33,655 bases of DNA, from IMG/VR virus record IMGVR_UViG_3300009002_000016, positions 1 through 33,655 of that record; one strand, given 5' to 3'. Under the pieces are notes generated by a model, which saw only the letters and a program-made list of their open reading frames with translations, searched no databases and was not told the DNA's origin. The stretch is from a virus. Below are positions 23,617-31,714 of the stretch, piece after piece (position 1 is the first letter of the stretch; each line of letters opens with the position of its first letter). The translations under genes and the position numbers were made by a program.

Positions 23617-24690
23617 ATGGCTGTATTGAAAAAGAATAAAAAATCACACTTATTAAAGAATATGTTTCTTGATGAGGCGGTTGATATTCAAAGATATGAT
23701 GAAGTAAAATATCCACAGATGGATAAAATAACAGATAAACAACTAGGTTTCTTTTGGAGACCTGAAGAAGTAGATGTATCAAAAGACAAAAAAGACTTTA
23801 ACGCTCTTACAGAAAACGAACAACATATTTTTACGAGCAATTTAAAGAGACAAATTCTGCTTGATAGCGTACAAGGACGTGCTCCTAATTTAGCGTTCTT
23901 GCCTATTGTATCATTACCTGAAGTAGAGAACTGGATTGAAACCTGGTCATTCTCTGAAACAATTCATAGTAGATCATACACACATATTATTCGTAATATC
24001 TATCCAGATCCATCTTTTGTATTTGATGATTTATTATCGCAAAAGAATATTATGGATTGTGGTAAATCTATTGGTAAATACTATGATGATCTTATTGACT
24101 GTAATAATGGTCCAACAAACAAAATGGATCATAAGCGAGCTATTTGGATGGCTATGATGAGTGCTAATGCATTAGAAGGTGTTAGATTCTATGTCTCTTT
24201 TGCATGTTCTTGGGCATTTGCTGAACTTAAAAAGATGGAAGGTAATGCAAAGATTATTAAGTTGATTGCTCGAGATGAGAACGTTCACTTAGCTTCAACT
24301 ACAACTATGCTAAAGCTTCTCAAGAAAGAAGATAAAGATTTTGAAAAGATCGCAAAAGAAATGGAACCACAATCAATTGCTTTATATGAAGAAGTAATTA
24401 ATCAAGAAAAAGAATGGGCTCAATATTTATTTCAGAATGGTTCAATGATTGGACTTAATGAAAAGATTTTAGCTGATTATATTGAATGGATTGGATGTAA
24501 ACGTATGAGAGCTATTGGATTACCATGTCCTTATGTAGTTCCACAAGCAAATCCATTGCCATGGACTGAAAAGTGGATTGGCGGCGGTAATGTTCAAGTT
24601 GCGCCACAAGAAACAGAGATTAGTTCATACGTAATTGGTGGAGTCAAACAAGATATAGATAGTAATGCGTTAAAAGGATTAAGTTTATGA
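23617..24690 (+). CDS. nrdB: class Ia ribonucleoside-diphosphate reductase small subunit
   Basis: 357 residues. Diiron site and radical region: ETWSFSETIHSRSYTHI (Glu ligand, His ligand and radical Tyr) and ARDENVHLAST (Glu/His ligands). It generates the tyrosyl radical used by NrdA. Ten bases separate it from nrdA, and its stop overlaps the glutaredoxin start. Confidence 0.96.
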   Translation: MAVLKKNKKSHLLKNMFLDEAVDIQRYDEVKYPQMDKITDKQLGFFWRPEEVDVSKDKKDFNALTENEQHIFTSNLKRQILLDSVQGRAPNLAFLPIVSLPEVENWIETWSFSETIHSRSYTHIIRNIYPDPSFVFDDLLSQKNIMDCGKSIGKYYDDLIDCNNGPTNKMDHKRAIWMAMMSANALEGVRFYVSFACSWAFAELKKMEGNAKIIKLIARDENVHLASTTTMLKLLKKEDKDFEKIAKEMEPQSIALYEEVINQEKEWAQYLFQNGSMIGLNEKILADYIEWIGCKRMRAIGLPCPYVVPQANPLPWTEKWIGGGNVQVAPQETEISSYVIGGVKQDIDSNALKGLSL

Positions 24691-24905
24691 TGGTAGAAAT
24701 ATTTGGAAAAGACGAATGTCCATATTGCGATTTTGCGCTTAAAAGAGCTCAAAAACTAAACGTGGATTTTACATATAAAAAGCTAGGAAAGGATTTCACT
24801 CGGGAAGAGCTGTTTGAGCAATTTCCGACAGCACGTACATTTCCACAAATTAAAGTTGATGGAGTTGCTATAGGCGGGTGGGAGCAATTTAAAAACATAG
24901 GATAA
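24687..24905 (+). CDS. grx: glutaredoxin
   Basis: 72 residues with the redox CPYC at 11-14 and the cis-proline TFPQIKV segment followed by GGWEQF. It supplies electrons to the reductase encoded just upstream, the role of T4 NrdC. Overlaps nrdB by ATGA. Confidence 0.93.
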   Translation: MMVEIFGKDECPYCDFALKRAQKLNVDFTYKKLGKDFTREELFEQFPTARTFPQIKVDGVAIGGWEQFKNIG

Positions 24906-24908
24906 CAT

Positions 24909-25049
24909 ATGAAACGATCAGTAGTTAACTGTGAAGTTTGTTATAATAGAAGTATAATAGGTCATGACGAAGATGAGATTGTTTTATTCTGTCCTCATTG
25001 TGGCGAAGAACAGGAAGAAGCTCTAGAAGAACTAGACTTTAACGAGTAA
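24909..25049 (+). CDS. small zinc-ribbon protein
   Basis: 46 residues. Two CxxC pairs (CEVC at 8-11, CPHC at 28-31) separated by 16 residues form a clear zinc ribbon; the C-terminus is strongly acidic (EEQEEALEELDFNE). Likely a nucleic-acid or protein-binding adaptor; function unknown. Confidence 0.8.
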   Translation: MKRSVVNCEVCYNRSIIGHDEDEIVLFCPHCGEEQEEALEELDFNE

Positions 25050-25050
25050 T

Positions 25051-25476
25051 ATGACATGGCATTATCAAGGCAAAGAATGGCAATTGCCAGAAGAGTTCAG
25101 TCACAAAGACGTATATGGATTTGTGTACATGATAACGAATCGGGCAACGGGAAAGAAGTACGTAGGGAAGAAGTTCTTTTGGAGTCAGAAAACTCTAGGG
25201 ATAACGAAGACAAGGAAAAGGCGTAAAAGGTTATTAGTAGAATCTGATTGGATGAGCTATTGGGGTTCTAATAAGCATCTTCAAGAAGATCATAATAAAA
25301 TTGGAAGTGATGGGTTTTACAGAGAAATATTACATCTTTGTAAAACTAAAGGGGAATGTTCATACATGGAAGCAAAAGAACAATTTGATAGAGAAGTGTT
25401 ACTTACTGATGATTACTATAATGGTATTATTCAGATTAAGCTTGGTGGTAACGCAGTTAAAAACTTTTCAAAATAA
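25051..25476 (+). CDS. GIY-YIG endonuclease
   Basis: 141 residues. GFVYMITNRATGKKYVGKKF is a GIY-YIG variant (VYM...YVG) with downstream basic TRKRRKRL, WMSYWGSNKHL and ECSYMEAKEQFDREVLL, a pattern of small phage nucleases. No separate DNA-binding domain, so either a free-standing homing endonuclease or a host-DNA degrading/recombination nuclease. It starts one base after the zinc-ribbon gene. Confidence 0.8.
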   Translation: MTWHYQGKEWQLPEEFSHKDVYGFVYMITNRATGKKYVGKKFFWSQKTLGITKTRKRRKRLLVESDWMSYWGSNKHLQEDHNKIGSDGFYREILHLCKTKGECSYMEAKEQFDREVLLTDDYYNGIIQIKLGGNAVKNFSK

Positions 25477-25479
25477 ACG

Positions 25480-25508
25480 TTTACATTTGCTAAAAAGTAT
25501 GATATAAT
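25480..25508 (+). promoter_or_regulatory. early sigma70-type promoter before the rnh operon
   Basis: TTTACA at 25480-25485, 17-base spacer, TATAAT at 25503-25508, extended -10. Spacer and leader nearly identical to those at 27428 and 30738. Confidence 0.9.
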
Positions 25509-25537
25509 ATACATATTAATTGATAAGGACTTTAAGT

Positions 25538-25879
25538 GTGAAAAGCAACGTAATACAATTTCCAACACATATTCGAGAGGCTGCTATAGCTGATGAATAT
25601 GACGAAATACGAAGCGAGTTTGAAGAATTTACAGATGAGTGTAGAGAAACATCTCAAATAATTCTTCTTATGATTGAAGAGTTATTATTAAACGATGCTA
25701 GTTCATTTGATGATATTGATTTTAGAGATAGCAATATGCCAGAATCTAAAGATATGTTTGTTATAGTCAATATGATCTCTTCAATGCTAATGAAATATGG
25801 CGGAGCGCATCATTTTTTACACGACCACTTCGATGAAATATATGATAAATTAATGGAAACAATAGGACCTGATGAATGA
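25538..25879 (+). CDS. uncharacterised acidic protein, 113 aa
   Basis: GTG 25538 is the likely start: AAGGA (25525-25529) is 8 bases upstream, in the same leader (GATAAGGACTT) that precedes the ATG at 30791. Glu/Asp-rich, helical (EIRSEFEEFTDECRETSQI). No family recognised. Overlaps rnh by 4 bases. Confidence 0.65.
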   Translation: MKSNVIQFPTHIREAAIADEYDEIRSEFEEFTDECRETSQIILLMIEELLLNDASSFDDIDFRDSNMPESKDMFVIVNMISSMLMKYGGAHHFLHDHFDEIYDKLMETIGPDE

Positions 25880-26730
25880 TTTTACTTGATTATAGCCAGA
25901 TAGCGCTATCTAATATTATAGTACAAAAATTAAATGATGAAGATATGATAAGGCATATGATACTAAACAGTATTCGTATGTACAATAAAAAGTATCGACA
26001 CGAATACGGCCAAATGGTTATTTGCGCTGATGGTTCTGGGTACTGGCGTAAAGATTACTTTCCTGAATATAAAGGAATGCGTAAAAAGAATCGTAAAGAG
26101 TCAGATCAAGACTGGGGAGAGATATTTAGAATCTTAAATCTAGTGCGTGAAGAGTTAAAAGAAAACTTTCCATATAAAGTAATCCACCTAGATGGATGCG
26201 AGGCTGATGATGTCATTGGTACTCTTACTATGAATACTCAAGAATTTGGTCAACATGAACCAGTGATGATTGTCTCATCAGATAAAGACTTTATCCAACT
26301 CCACAAATACAACAACGTCAAGCAATATTCTCCAATTCAAAAGAAAATGGTAGTTGATAAGAACCCTAGGACTTATAAGTTTGATCATATTTGTCGAGGC
26401 GATAAAGGCGATGGCATTCCTAATATTCTATCTCCGGATAATGCTATCATGGAAGGTATTCGTCAATCTCCAATGACTAAGAAAAAAGTTGAACATTGGG
26501 CTGATAATGTAGATAACCTAAAACAAATCATGACTCAAGATGAGTATAGGAACTATCAAAGAAATAAAACTCTTATTGATCTTGAAGAGATCCCTGATGT
26601 CCACCAAAAAAATATTATAAATACTTATAATGGACAAAAAGTCCCAATGAAAATGAAAGTATTGAACTACTTAATTAAAAAAAGATGCAATCTATTGATT
26701 GAATGTGTGGAGGAATTTTACAATGGTTAA
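25876..26730 (+). CDS. rnh: T4-type RNase H (FEN1-family 5'-3' exonuclease)
   Basis: 284 residues. Conserved acidic sites: LLDYSQ at the N-terminus, CADGSGYWRKDYFPEYKG, DGCEADDVIG, SSDKDF and GDKGDGIPN. The protein removes RNA primers and flaps on the lagging strand. C-terminal part lacks long extensions, as in T4 RNase H (305 aa). Followed with 8-base overlap by a DUF6433 gene. Confidence 0.95.
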   Translation: MILLDYSQIALSNIIVQKLNDEDMIRHMILNSIRMYNKKYRHEYGQMVICADGSGYWRKDYFPEYKGMRKKNRKESDQDWGEIFRILNLVREELKENFPYKVIHLDGCEADDVIGTLTMNTQEFGQHEPVMIVSSDKDFIQLHKYNNVKQYSPIQKKMVVDKNPRTYKFDHICRGDKGDGIPNILSPDNAIMEGIRQSPMTKKKVEHWADNVDNLKQIMTQDEYRNYQRNKTLIDLEEIPDVHQKNIINTYNGQKVPMKMKVLNYLIKKRCNLLIECVEEFYNG

Positions 26731-27148
26731 ACCATTAATATCAGAAGTGTTAGCTAATGCTAATAAATTAAAAACTAAAAACGATAGAGTAAACTATCTA
26801 AAAGAACAAGATTGTACAGCTCTTAGGGATATACTACGTATTAACTTTGATGAAACAATTGAATTAGCATTACCACCAGGAGAGCCTCCGTTTAAGAAGT
26901 TTGACGCTGAAGGTAAAAGAAAGCCAAAAGAGCTTAGATTTGAGTATCCAAAATTCTCAAATTTTGTACAATCAGCTACGCCAAAACTTAATCAATTTAA
27001 AAGAGAGACAATTTTTATTGATCTACTCGAATCTATTCACCCGGACGACGCACAATTATTCTGCACAGCCAAAGATAAAAATCTTAAACTCAAATATGTT
27101 ACAAAGGCTATGATTAAAACTGCGTTTCCAAATTTAATAAAAAAATAG
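26723..27148 (+). CDS. DUF6433-like protein
   Basis: 141 residues from ATG 26723; GGAGG (26709-26713) sits 9 bases upstream, so the earlier in-frame start at 26699 is rejected. LALPPGEPPFKKFDAEG, ...FIDLLESIHPDDAQLFCTAKDK and VTKAMIKTAFPNL match the DUF6433 pattern of T4-like phages. Role unknown; adjacency to rnh suggests replication. Confidence 0.75.
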   Translation: MVKPLISEVLANANKLKTKNDRVNYLKEQDCTALRDILRINFDETIELALPPGEPPFKKFDAEGKRKPKELRFEYPKFSNFVQSATPKLNQFKRETIFIDLLESIHPDDAQLFCTAKDKNLKLKYVTKAMIKTAFPNLIKK

Positions 27149-27211
27149 GAGAATCATACCCAAAAAATCTATATCATGATAGTTTCAATTAACTTAACCC
27201 GGAGATTGCTT

Positions 27212-27382
27212 ATGAGTTATATTCAAATTGAACGCCTTAAGAAGGACAGAAACAAGGCACTATACTATCAACGTAAATTATTAAAAAAAGGAAAAGATGT
27301 GTTAGCGTACAAGATGGAGAAGAAAATCGCGCATCTTAATCATTTCCTAGATGATATGGAGGCAATTAGCAAGGCGCATTGA
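27212..27382 (+). CDS. small basic helical protein, 56 aa
   Basis: ATG 27212 preceded by CCGGAGA; an earlier in-frame ATG at 27176 has no ribosome binding site. Helical and Lys-rich (ERLKKDRNKALYYQRKLLKKGK). Function unknown. Ends 5 bases before the terminator stem. Confidence 0.65.
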   Translation: MSYIQIERLKKDRNKALYYQRKLLKKGKDVLAYKMEKKIAHLNHFLDDMEAISKAH

Positions 27383-27387
27383 TAATT

Positions 27388-27427
27388 CCCCTCAGTGAAA
27401 TAATGTGAAAATAATTTCACTGAGGGG
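27388..27427 (+). terminator. strong stem-loop terminator
   Basis: CCCCTCAGTGAAAT (27388-27401) and ATTTCACTGAGGGG (27414-27427) form a perfect 14-bp stem with a 12-base loop, followed by TTT. The TTT is also the start of the next promoter's -35 box, so the terminator ends one operon exactly where the next begins. Confidence 0.85.
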
Positions 27428-27456
27428 TTTACATTTGCTAAAAAGTATGATATAAT
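27428..27456 (+). promoter_or_regulatory. early sigma70-type promoter abutting the terminator
   Basis: TTTACA at 27428-27433, 17-base spacer, TATAAT at 27451-27456, extended -10 TG. Identical in its spacer to the promoter at 25480. Confidence 0.92.
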
Positions 27457-27485
27457 ATACTATATTAAACGATAAAGAATTGAAT

Positions 27486-28052
27486 ATGAATATTTTTATA
27501 TTATCAGATGATCCCATCGAAGCAGCGCAACTACAGTGCGATAAACACGTCGTAAAAATGATTGTAGAATCAGCGCAAATGTTATCAACAGTACATAGAA
27601 TGATAGATGGCGTTATGGAACGCAGACCATCTAAATCTGGTTCTATGCTTCAGTACTTTAAACTTGCCGATGAAAGAGAAGATATTCTATATAAGGCATG
27701 TCATTTTAATCACCCATCAACTATTTGGACTCGCGAAGGCTGTTGTAATTATACTTGGCACTACGAGCATTTCATTGCGCTATGCGATGAGTATACATAT
27801 AGGTATGGAAAAATTCATTCAACAGATACTAAGTTAAGAGAAGCTCTTAAAAAGCTACCTGTTAATATAAAACAAGGTAAAACTCCATATAAGCTAGCTA
27901 TGGGATCTAATCCAGAATGCGTTGTTAATGAGTTAGGTGGAACAAACGCGGTAGAATCCTATAGAAATTTTTATCAAACAAAACAAGAGAAGTTTAAAAT
28001 GATTTGGACTAAAAGAAATATACCAGAGTGGTTTAATTATGCCACTGTATGA
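27486..28052 (+). CDS. conserved T4-like phage protein with CDKHVVKM motif
   Basis: 188 residues from ATG 27486 (TTG at 27480 is the alternative). MNIFILSDDPIEAAQLQ then CDKHVVKMIVESAQML, CHFNHPSTIWTR and PYKLAMGSNPEC are blocks of a family widespread in T4-like marine phages with no proven function. Conserved Asp/Cys/His could bind metal. First gene after the promoter, so expressed early. Confidence 0.75.
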   Translation: MNIFILSDDPIEAAQLQCDKHVVKMIVESAQMLSTVHRMIDGVMERRPSKSGSMLQYFKLADEREDILYKACHFNHPSTIWTREGCCNYTWHYEHFIALCDEYTYRYGKIHSTDTKLREALKKLPVNIKQGKTPYKLAMGSNPECVVNELGGTNAVESYRNFYQTKQEKFKMIWTKRNIPEWFNYATV

Positions 28053-28281
28053 TTTTAAAAATTTAACAACTGGTGAAGTTGAAACAAAGATGATGTCTAT
28101 TTCATCTATGACAGAATACGTAAAAGATCCTAATATTGAACAGGTACTTTCAGCTCCAAAGATTATTGGAGAAACCGGTGGATCCGTTTTAAACAAAGCA
28201 GGCGAAGGATGGAAAGAAGTTCAATCAAGAATTCAAAGTGGAATGCCGCCAGCTGATAGAGGAAATATTAATACAAAATGA
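28039..28281 (+). CDS. FmdB-like small protein lacking zinc-ribbon cysteines
   Basis: 80 residues. MPLYDFKNLTTGEVE aligns with the FmdB zinc-ribbon opening (MPxYEYxCxxCGxxFE), but the Cys pairs are absent. It continues with KIIGETGGSV. Similar small proteins occur in marine T4-like phages. Overlaps its neighbours by 14 and 4 bases. Confidence 0.6.
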   Translation: MPLYDFKNLTTGEVETKMMSISSMTEYVKDPNIEQVLSAPKIIGETGGSVLNKAGEGWKEVQSRIQSGMPPADRGNINTK

Positions 28282-28961
28282 ATAAAAAACCATTACGTTT
28301 AAAGCTAGAACATCTAGCAAAATTAGAACCATTAACACAAAATCAAAAATTAGCATTTGATTCGTTTGAATGTGGTAATCATTTATGTTTAGATGGTTCA
28401 GCCGGTACCGGTAAGACTTTCATATCTTTGTATCTGGCTTTAGAGGCAGTGTTTAAAAAGGAATATGATAAGGTTATTATTGTACGATCTGCCGTTCCTA
28501 CTAGAGATATGGGGTTTCTTCCTGGTACTCAAGAAGAAAAAGAAGATGCTTATACTGCTCCATATAAAGCAATTGTTAATGATCTATTTCAAGATCAAGA
28601 AGCTTGGGGTAAATTAATTTCAAGTAAAAGCATAGAGTTTTTAACTACATCGTTTATTAGAGGATTAACAATAAAGAACGCAGTTGTTATTGTAGACGAA
28701 TCACAAAACTGTAACTATCATGAACTATGTTCAGTTATAACTAGGCTTGGTGAAGACTGTCGATTTATTATGTCTGGCGATTATTATCAATCAGATTTTA
28801 CTCGCAAAGGCGATCAAGATGGCATTAACCGATTTATTGGTATTATTAAACACATGAACTCCTTTGATCATATTGAATTTAAGTGGGAAGACATTGTTAG
28901 AAGTGGCTTTGTACGAGACTTTATTATGACTAAAGAGTTATTTGAAAAGGGCAAATTATAA
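28278..28961 (+). CDS. phoH: PhoH-like ATPase
   Basis: 227 residues. Walker A GSAGTGKT at 40-47, Walker B VVIVDES at 136-142, and MSGDYYQSDF as the sensor region. PhoH is a cytoplasmic P-loop ATPase related to superfamily 1 helicases; in marine phages it is common and its role is unsettled (RNA metabolism or phosphate stress). It sits in the early operon between the FmdB-like gene and a RecB-like exonuclease. Confidence 0.92.
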   Translation: MNKKPLRLKLEHLAKLEPLTQNQKLAFDSFECGNHLCLDGSAGTGKTFISLYLALEAVFKKEYDKVIIVRSAVPTRDMGFLPGTQEEKEDAYTAPYKAIVNDLFQDQEAWGKLISSKSIEFLTTSFIRGLTIKNAVVIVDESQNCNYHELCSVITRLGEDCRFIMSGDYYQSDFTRKGDQDGINRFIGIIKHMNSFDHIEFKWEDIVRSGFVRDFIMTKELFEKGKL

Positions 28962-29266
28962 TGAGTAAGTGGAGACATGAAGAAAAAGAAGATATTCGTA
29001 ACTATGATTTAGAAGCTAGAAATTTAATGAATGGTCTATCAATGAATCAGCGATATGAATTATATCAAATTGTTAATAAAGAAATGAAAAAGCGATGCTC
29101 TGATGAACGTAGATCTGAACTAAAAGCTGTAAGAAAGGCTATTGAATCTACTAGGAATATTGATACATATAAATTAAACTTTATTGTCAATGGCTACAAA
29201 TCAGAAATGGCTCAAAATGGCCGTCCGCAAGATGGCTCTAAAAGACCATGGCGTAAACAAACATGA
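28961..29266 (+). CDS. uncharacterised basic protein, 101 aa
   Basis: Start overlaps the phoH stop by one base. Helical, with many Lys/Arg (KEMKKRCSDERRSELKAVRKA) and a polar C-terminus. No family recognised. ATGA overlap with the exonuclease gene suggests linked expression. Confidence 0.65.
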   Translation: MSKWRHEEKEDIRNYDLEARNLMNGLSMNQRYELYQIVNKEMKKRCSDERRSELKAVRKAIESTRNIDTYKLNFIVNGYKSEMAQNGRPQDGSKRPWRKQT

Positions 29267-29946
29267 ATATAGGAAACTTTGAACATGAACCAATTGATCT
29301 TGGGTATACAGACCTTGTCGCAAAAACTACTAATGCTGGGCGAAAATACGCTGCTCCTAATGGGATTAAGTACCCTTCTATTACTACAGTACTTTCTATA
29401 TTAAGTGAAGACCATATTCGCGAATGGCGAGCAAGGGTAGGAGAAAAAGAAGCTAATAAAATTTCTAAGAGAGCTTCAACTCGTGGTACTGCTGTCCATT
29501 CTGTTTTAGAACGATATGTTGATAATGAAGAAGACTATTTAAAGGATGCAAATCTGATTGTAAAGTCTAACTTTATGGAAGTAAAAGAAATACTTGATAA
29601 AAGATTAACTAAAGTCTATGCCCAAGAAGCTGCTTTATATTCAGAACATCTTGGTGTTGCTGGAAGAGTGGATTGCGTTGGTGTTTTTGATGGACAAAAT
29701 TCTATTATTGATTATAAAACTGCTGCTAAGACTAAGAAAAAAGAATGGTGTGAGGGTTACTTCATACAAGAAACTGCGTATGCTATTATGTGGGAAGAAA
29801 GAACTGGTATGCCAATTACTCAATTAGTTACTGTAATTGCTGGCGATGAAGGAGCTCAAGTCTTTATCGAACATAGAGATAATTGGAGTGAAAAGTTATT
29901 AGACACTATAACCGAATATAAAATGAGAAAGCTTTTTGGACATTAA
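29263..29946 (+). CDS. RecB/MGME1-like PD-(D/E)XK exonuclease
   Basis: 227 residues. Core: YPSITTVLS, GTAVHSVLERYV, GRVDCVGVFDG (Asp137), IIDYKT (Asp150, Lys152) and QETAYA (Gln169), the catalytic layout of single-strand DNA exonucleases related to mitochondrial MGME1 found in cyanophages. Likely processes DNA ends in phage recombination or degrades host DNA. Confidence 0.85.
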   Translation: MNIGNFEHEPIDLGYTDLVAKTTNAGRKYAAPNGIKYPSITTVLSILSEDHIREWRARVGEKEANKISKRASTRGTAVHSVLERYVDNEEDYLKDANLIVKSNFMEVKEILDKRLTKVYAQEAALYSEHLGVAGRVDCVGVFDGQNSIIDYKTAAKTKKKEWCEGYFIQETAYAIMWEERTGMPITQLVTVIAGDEGAQVFIEHRDNWSEKLLDTITEYKMRKLFGH

Positions 29947-29948
29947 TT

Positions 29949-30161
29949 ATGACAATGCCAAATGAAAGAAGATGGGCAATCAAAAATACAGAAATCTTTT
30001 TAAGAGACTTGATGGACCCAAAGAAAACTCCACGTGTACCTAGTGCTATAAGAAAAGAAGCATACCGTTGCCTGAGGCATTATCCAGGCGATTATCATAT
30101 GGAACAAGCAAAAATAGAAGCACCAAAAATCTTTGGTGATTGGGATAGTGAATTTAAATGA
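29949..30161 (+). CDS. BPSL0761-like small protein
   Basis: 70 residues. MTMPNERRWAIKNTEIFLRDL, then IRKEAYRCLRHYPGDYHM, follows a pattern seen in bacterial BPSL0761-type proteins and marine phages. Function unknown. Confidence 0.65.
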   Translation: MTMPNERRWAIKNTEIFLRDLMDPKKTPRVPSAIRKEAYRCLRHYPGDYHMEQAKIEAPKIFGDWDSEFK

Positions 30162-30523
30162 ACTTAATTAGAAATGCAATACAAACGCCAGATGGTACTA
30201 TTTTAGAATCGACCCATCGTCACGATTATAAGACACATACTGATGCCAATGGTAAGACTTATATGGTCGATGGTGGACTTTCATATCTTCGAAGATCAGT
30301 TCATAAAGATCAAAAAGATCTTTCTTTATACGATAATGAATCACACAAAGTTCAAGCATCAGTTTTAAAGTGGGGGACTTATGGTATTAATGGAGATCAG
30401 CCATTAAGCCATATAAGTATTAGTGACATGGATACTGATCATATTGGAAACATATTAGGAATGGGCCGTATAAGTTCAGTTCACAGAAAGTGTATGGAAA
30501 ACGAATTAAAAACTAGGAGATAA
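30158..30523 (+). CDS. conserved T4-like phage protein, 121 aa
   Basis: RNAIQTPDGTILESTHRHDYKTH, then TYMVDGGLSYLRR and WGTYGINGDQPL, are conserved blocks in marine T4-like phages. His/Asp-rich near the N-terminus. Overlaps the previous gene by 4 bases (ATGA). No known activity. Confidence 0.7.
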   Translation: MNLIRNAIQTPDGTILESTHRHDYKTHTDANGKTYMVDGGLSYLRRSVHKDQKDLSLYDNESHKVQASVLKWGTYGINGDQPLSHISISDMDTDHIGNILGMGRISSVHRKCMENELKTRR

Positions 30524-30524
30524 A

Positions 30525-30734
30525 ATGAGAAATTTTAGAGAGCAGATGGTAAAAACATCTATGGCATATATGCAAGCACAAGCAGCAAAGCATCAAATGA
30601 ACGCTGATATTATTTTAAGTAATCAGGTATCAGTCGGAGAGCATTCAGATCAAATGGAAACTCTTGAAAAAGAGCTTGGCTTGATGGCAGATTATGTAGA
30701 AAAGTATGAAATGCTTGAAAAATATTTTAAATAA
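30525..30734 (+). CDS. small helical protein, 69 aa
   Basis: MRNFREQM opening looks superficially like a capsid leader but has no LxE|A site. Gln/Glu-rich helix follows. Last gene before the promoter at 30738. Function unknown. Confidence 0.6.
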   Translation: MRNFREQMVKTSMAYMQAQAAKHQMNADIILSNQVSVGEHSDQMETLEKELGLMADYVEKYEMLEKYFK

Positions 30735-30737
30735 ATG

Positions 30738-30766
30738 TTTACATTTGCTTAAAAGTATGTTATAAT
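30738..30766 (+). promoter_or_regulatory. early sigma70-type promoter
   Basis: TTTACA at 30738-30743, 17-base spacer, TATAAT at 30761-30766, extended -10 TG. Together with its leader it is nearly identical to the copy at 25480. Confidence 0.9.
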
Positions 30767-30790
30767 ATACATATAAATTGATAAGGACTT

Positions 30791-31381
30791 ATGAAAGAAA
30801 TGAAAGAAAATATTATATTAGTTGATTGCGATGGAGTCTTATGTGACTGGGAATACGCATTCCACCAGTGGTGTAAACATAGTAAGGGGTTAATTCCGCA
30901 AAACAGTGAATACAACATTGCCAAGCAATTTGATCTTGAAAGATCTGAAGGTAAAAAATTAGTGACTGAGTTTAATGACTCTGCTGCAATTGCGTTTTTA
31001 CCGCCTTTAAGAGATGCTGTCTATTACATGAAAAGATTAAATATGCTGAATGGCTATAAATTTCACTGTATTACATCATTAAGTACTAATAGCTATGCTC
31101 AAAAGTTAAGAATACAAAACCTTGAGTTATTATTTGGTAAAGAACTATTTGATAAATACATTATTCTAGGTTGTGGTGATGATAAAGACGAAGCTCTTGA
31201 ACCATACCGCGACAGCGAATGCTGGTGGATTGAAGATAAACCAAAGAACGCAGAGCTTGGAGCTAGCTTAGGACTAAATTCTATAATTGTAGCTCACGAA
31301 CATAACGCCTATTACAAAGGTGATATTCCAAGATATTGGAAATGGAAAGAAATTTATAAACATATTACAGGAGAACTTTAA
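30791..31381 (+). CDS. HAD-superfamily 5'(3')-deoxyribonucleotidase-like phosphatase
   Basis: 196 residues, AAGGA 3 bases upstream of the ATG. Motif I LVDCDGVLCDW, motif II HCITSLS, motif IV WWIEDKPKNAE. The N-terminal pattern plus length fit NT5C-like deoxynucleotidases that hydrolyse dNMPs, useful in balancing or recycling nucleotides. It overlaps the next gene by one base. Confidence 0.8.
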   Translation: MKEMKENIILVDCDGVLCDWEYAFHQWCKHSKGLIPQNSEYNIAKQFDLERSEGKKLVTEFNDSAAIAFLPPLRDAVYYMKRLNMLNGYKFHCITSLSTNSYAQKLRIQNLELLFGKELFDKYIILGCGDDKDEALEPYRDSECWWIEDKPKNAELGASLGLNSIIVAHEHNAYYKGDIPRYWKWKEIYKHITGEL

Positions 31382-31554
31382 TGCCCGTAAAATTTAAAGA
31401 TAGTGTTAAGAATCAAAAAACTGGTACAGTACAAAACTATTATATGAAATCAACTTCAACTGATGAGTTGAAAGAAGCTTTAGATAATAGTAATACACAA
31501 CCAAAAAAGAAGCAGAAGATTCGCAATGAATTGACTAAACGTGGTTATGCGTAA
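31381..31554 (+). CDS. conserved small phage protein, 57 aa
   Basis: MPVKFKDSVKNQKTGTV followed by YYMKSTSTDELKEAL and KKKQKIRNELTKRG is a pattern known from small T4-like cyanophage proteins. Basic; function unknown. Overlaps both neighbours. Confidence 0.7.
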   Translation: MPVKFKDSVKNQKTGTVQNYYMKSTSTDELKEALDNSNTQPKKKQKIRNELTKRGYA

Positions 31555-31714
31555 GCTCTGGACGATTTGGAAACATGCACTTGGATCCTTTGATGAAGAG
31601 GATGGGTACGATGCTGAGAATGAAAATCACATCTCTTACATTCGTACATTTATAGTGTTATCAAATCTTGTTTGCGCATACTTAATTATGATTAATATAA
31701 TTAGAGGTTGGTAA
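31547..31714 (+). CDS. small membrane protein, 55 aa
   Basis: MRKLWTIWKHALGSF, acidic loop, then one hydrophobic helix (residues ~33-52, TFIVLSNLVCAYLIMIN). A family of similar single-helix proteins occurs in marine T4-like phages. The 8-base overlap upstream and TAATG overlap downstream imply coupled translation. Confidence 0.7.
   Translation: MRKLWTIWKHALGSFDEEDGYDAENENHISYIRTFIVLSNLVCAYLIMINIIRGW

Noticed and set aside
25482-25540. Near-identical leaders at 25480 and 30738 as a mobile element or attachment site
   Set aside because: The repeat is fully explained by promoter plus ribosome binding site; no integrase, transposase or flanking target duplication is seen.
26616-26623. TATAAATA inside rnh, about 100 bases before the DUF6433 gene
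   Set aside because: Coding sequence, far from the next start, and the gene is in an early operon.
30525-30734. MRNFREQM opening as another capsid leader
   Set aside because: No LxE/IxE before A or G follows, and the gene belongs to an early operon.
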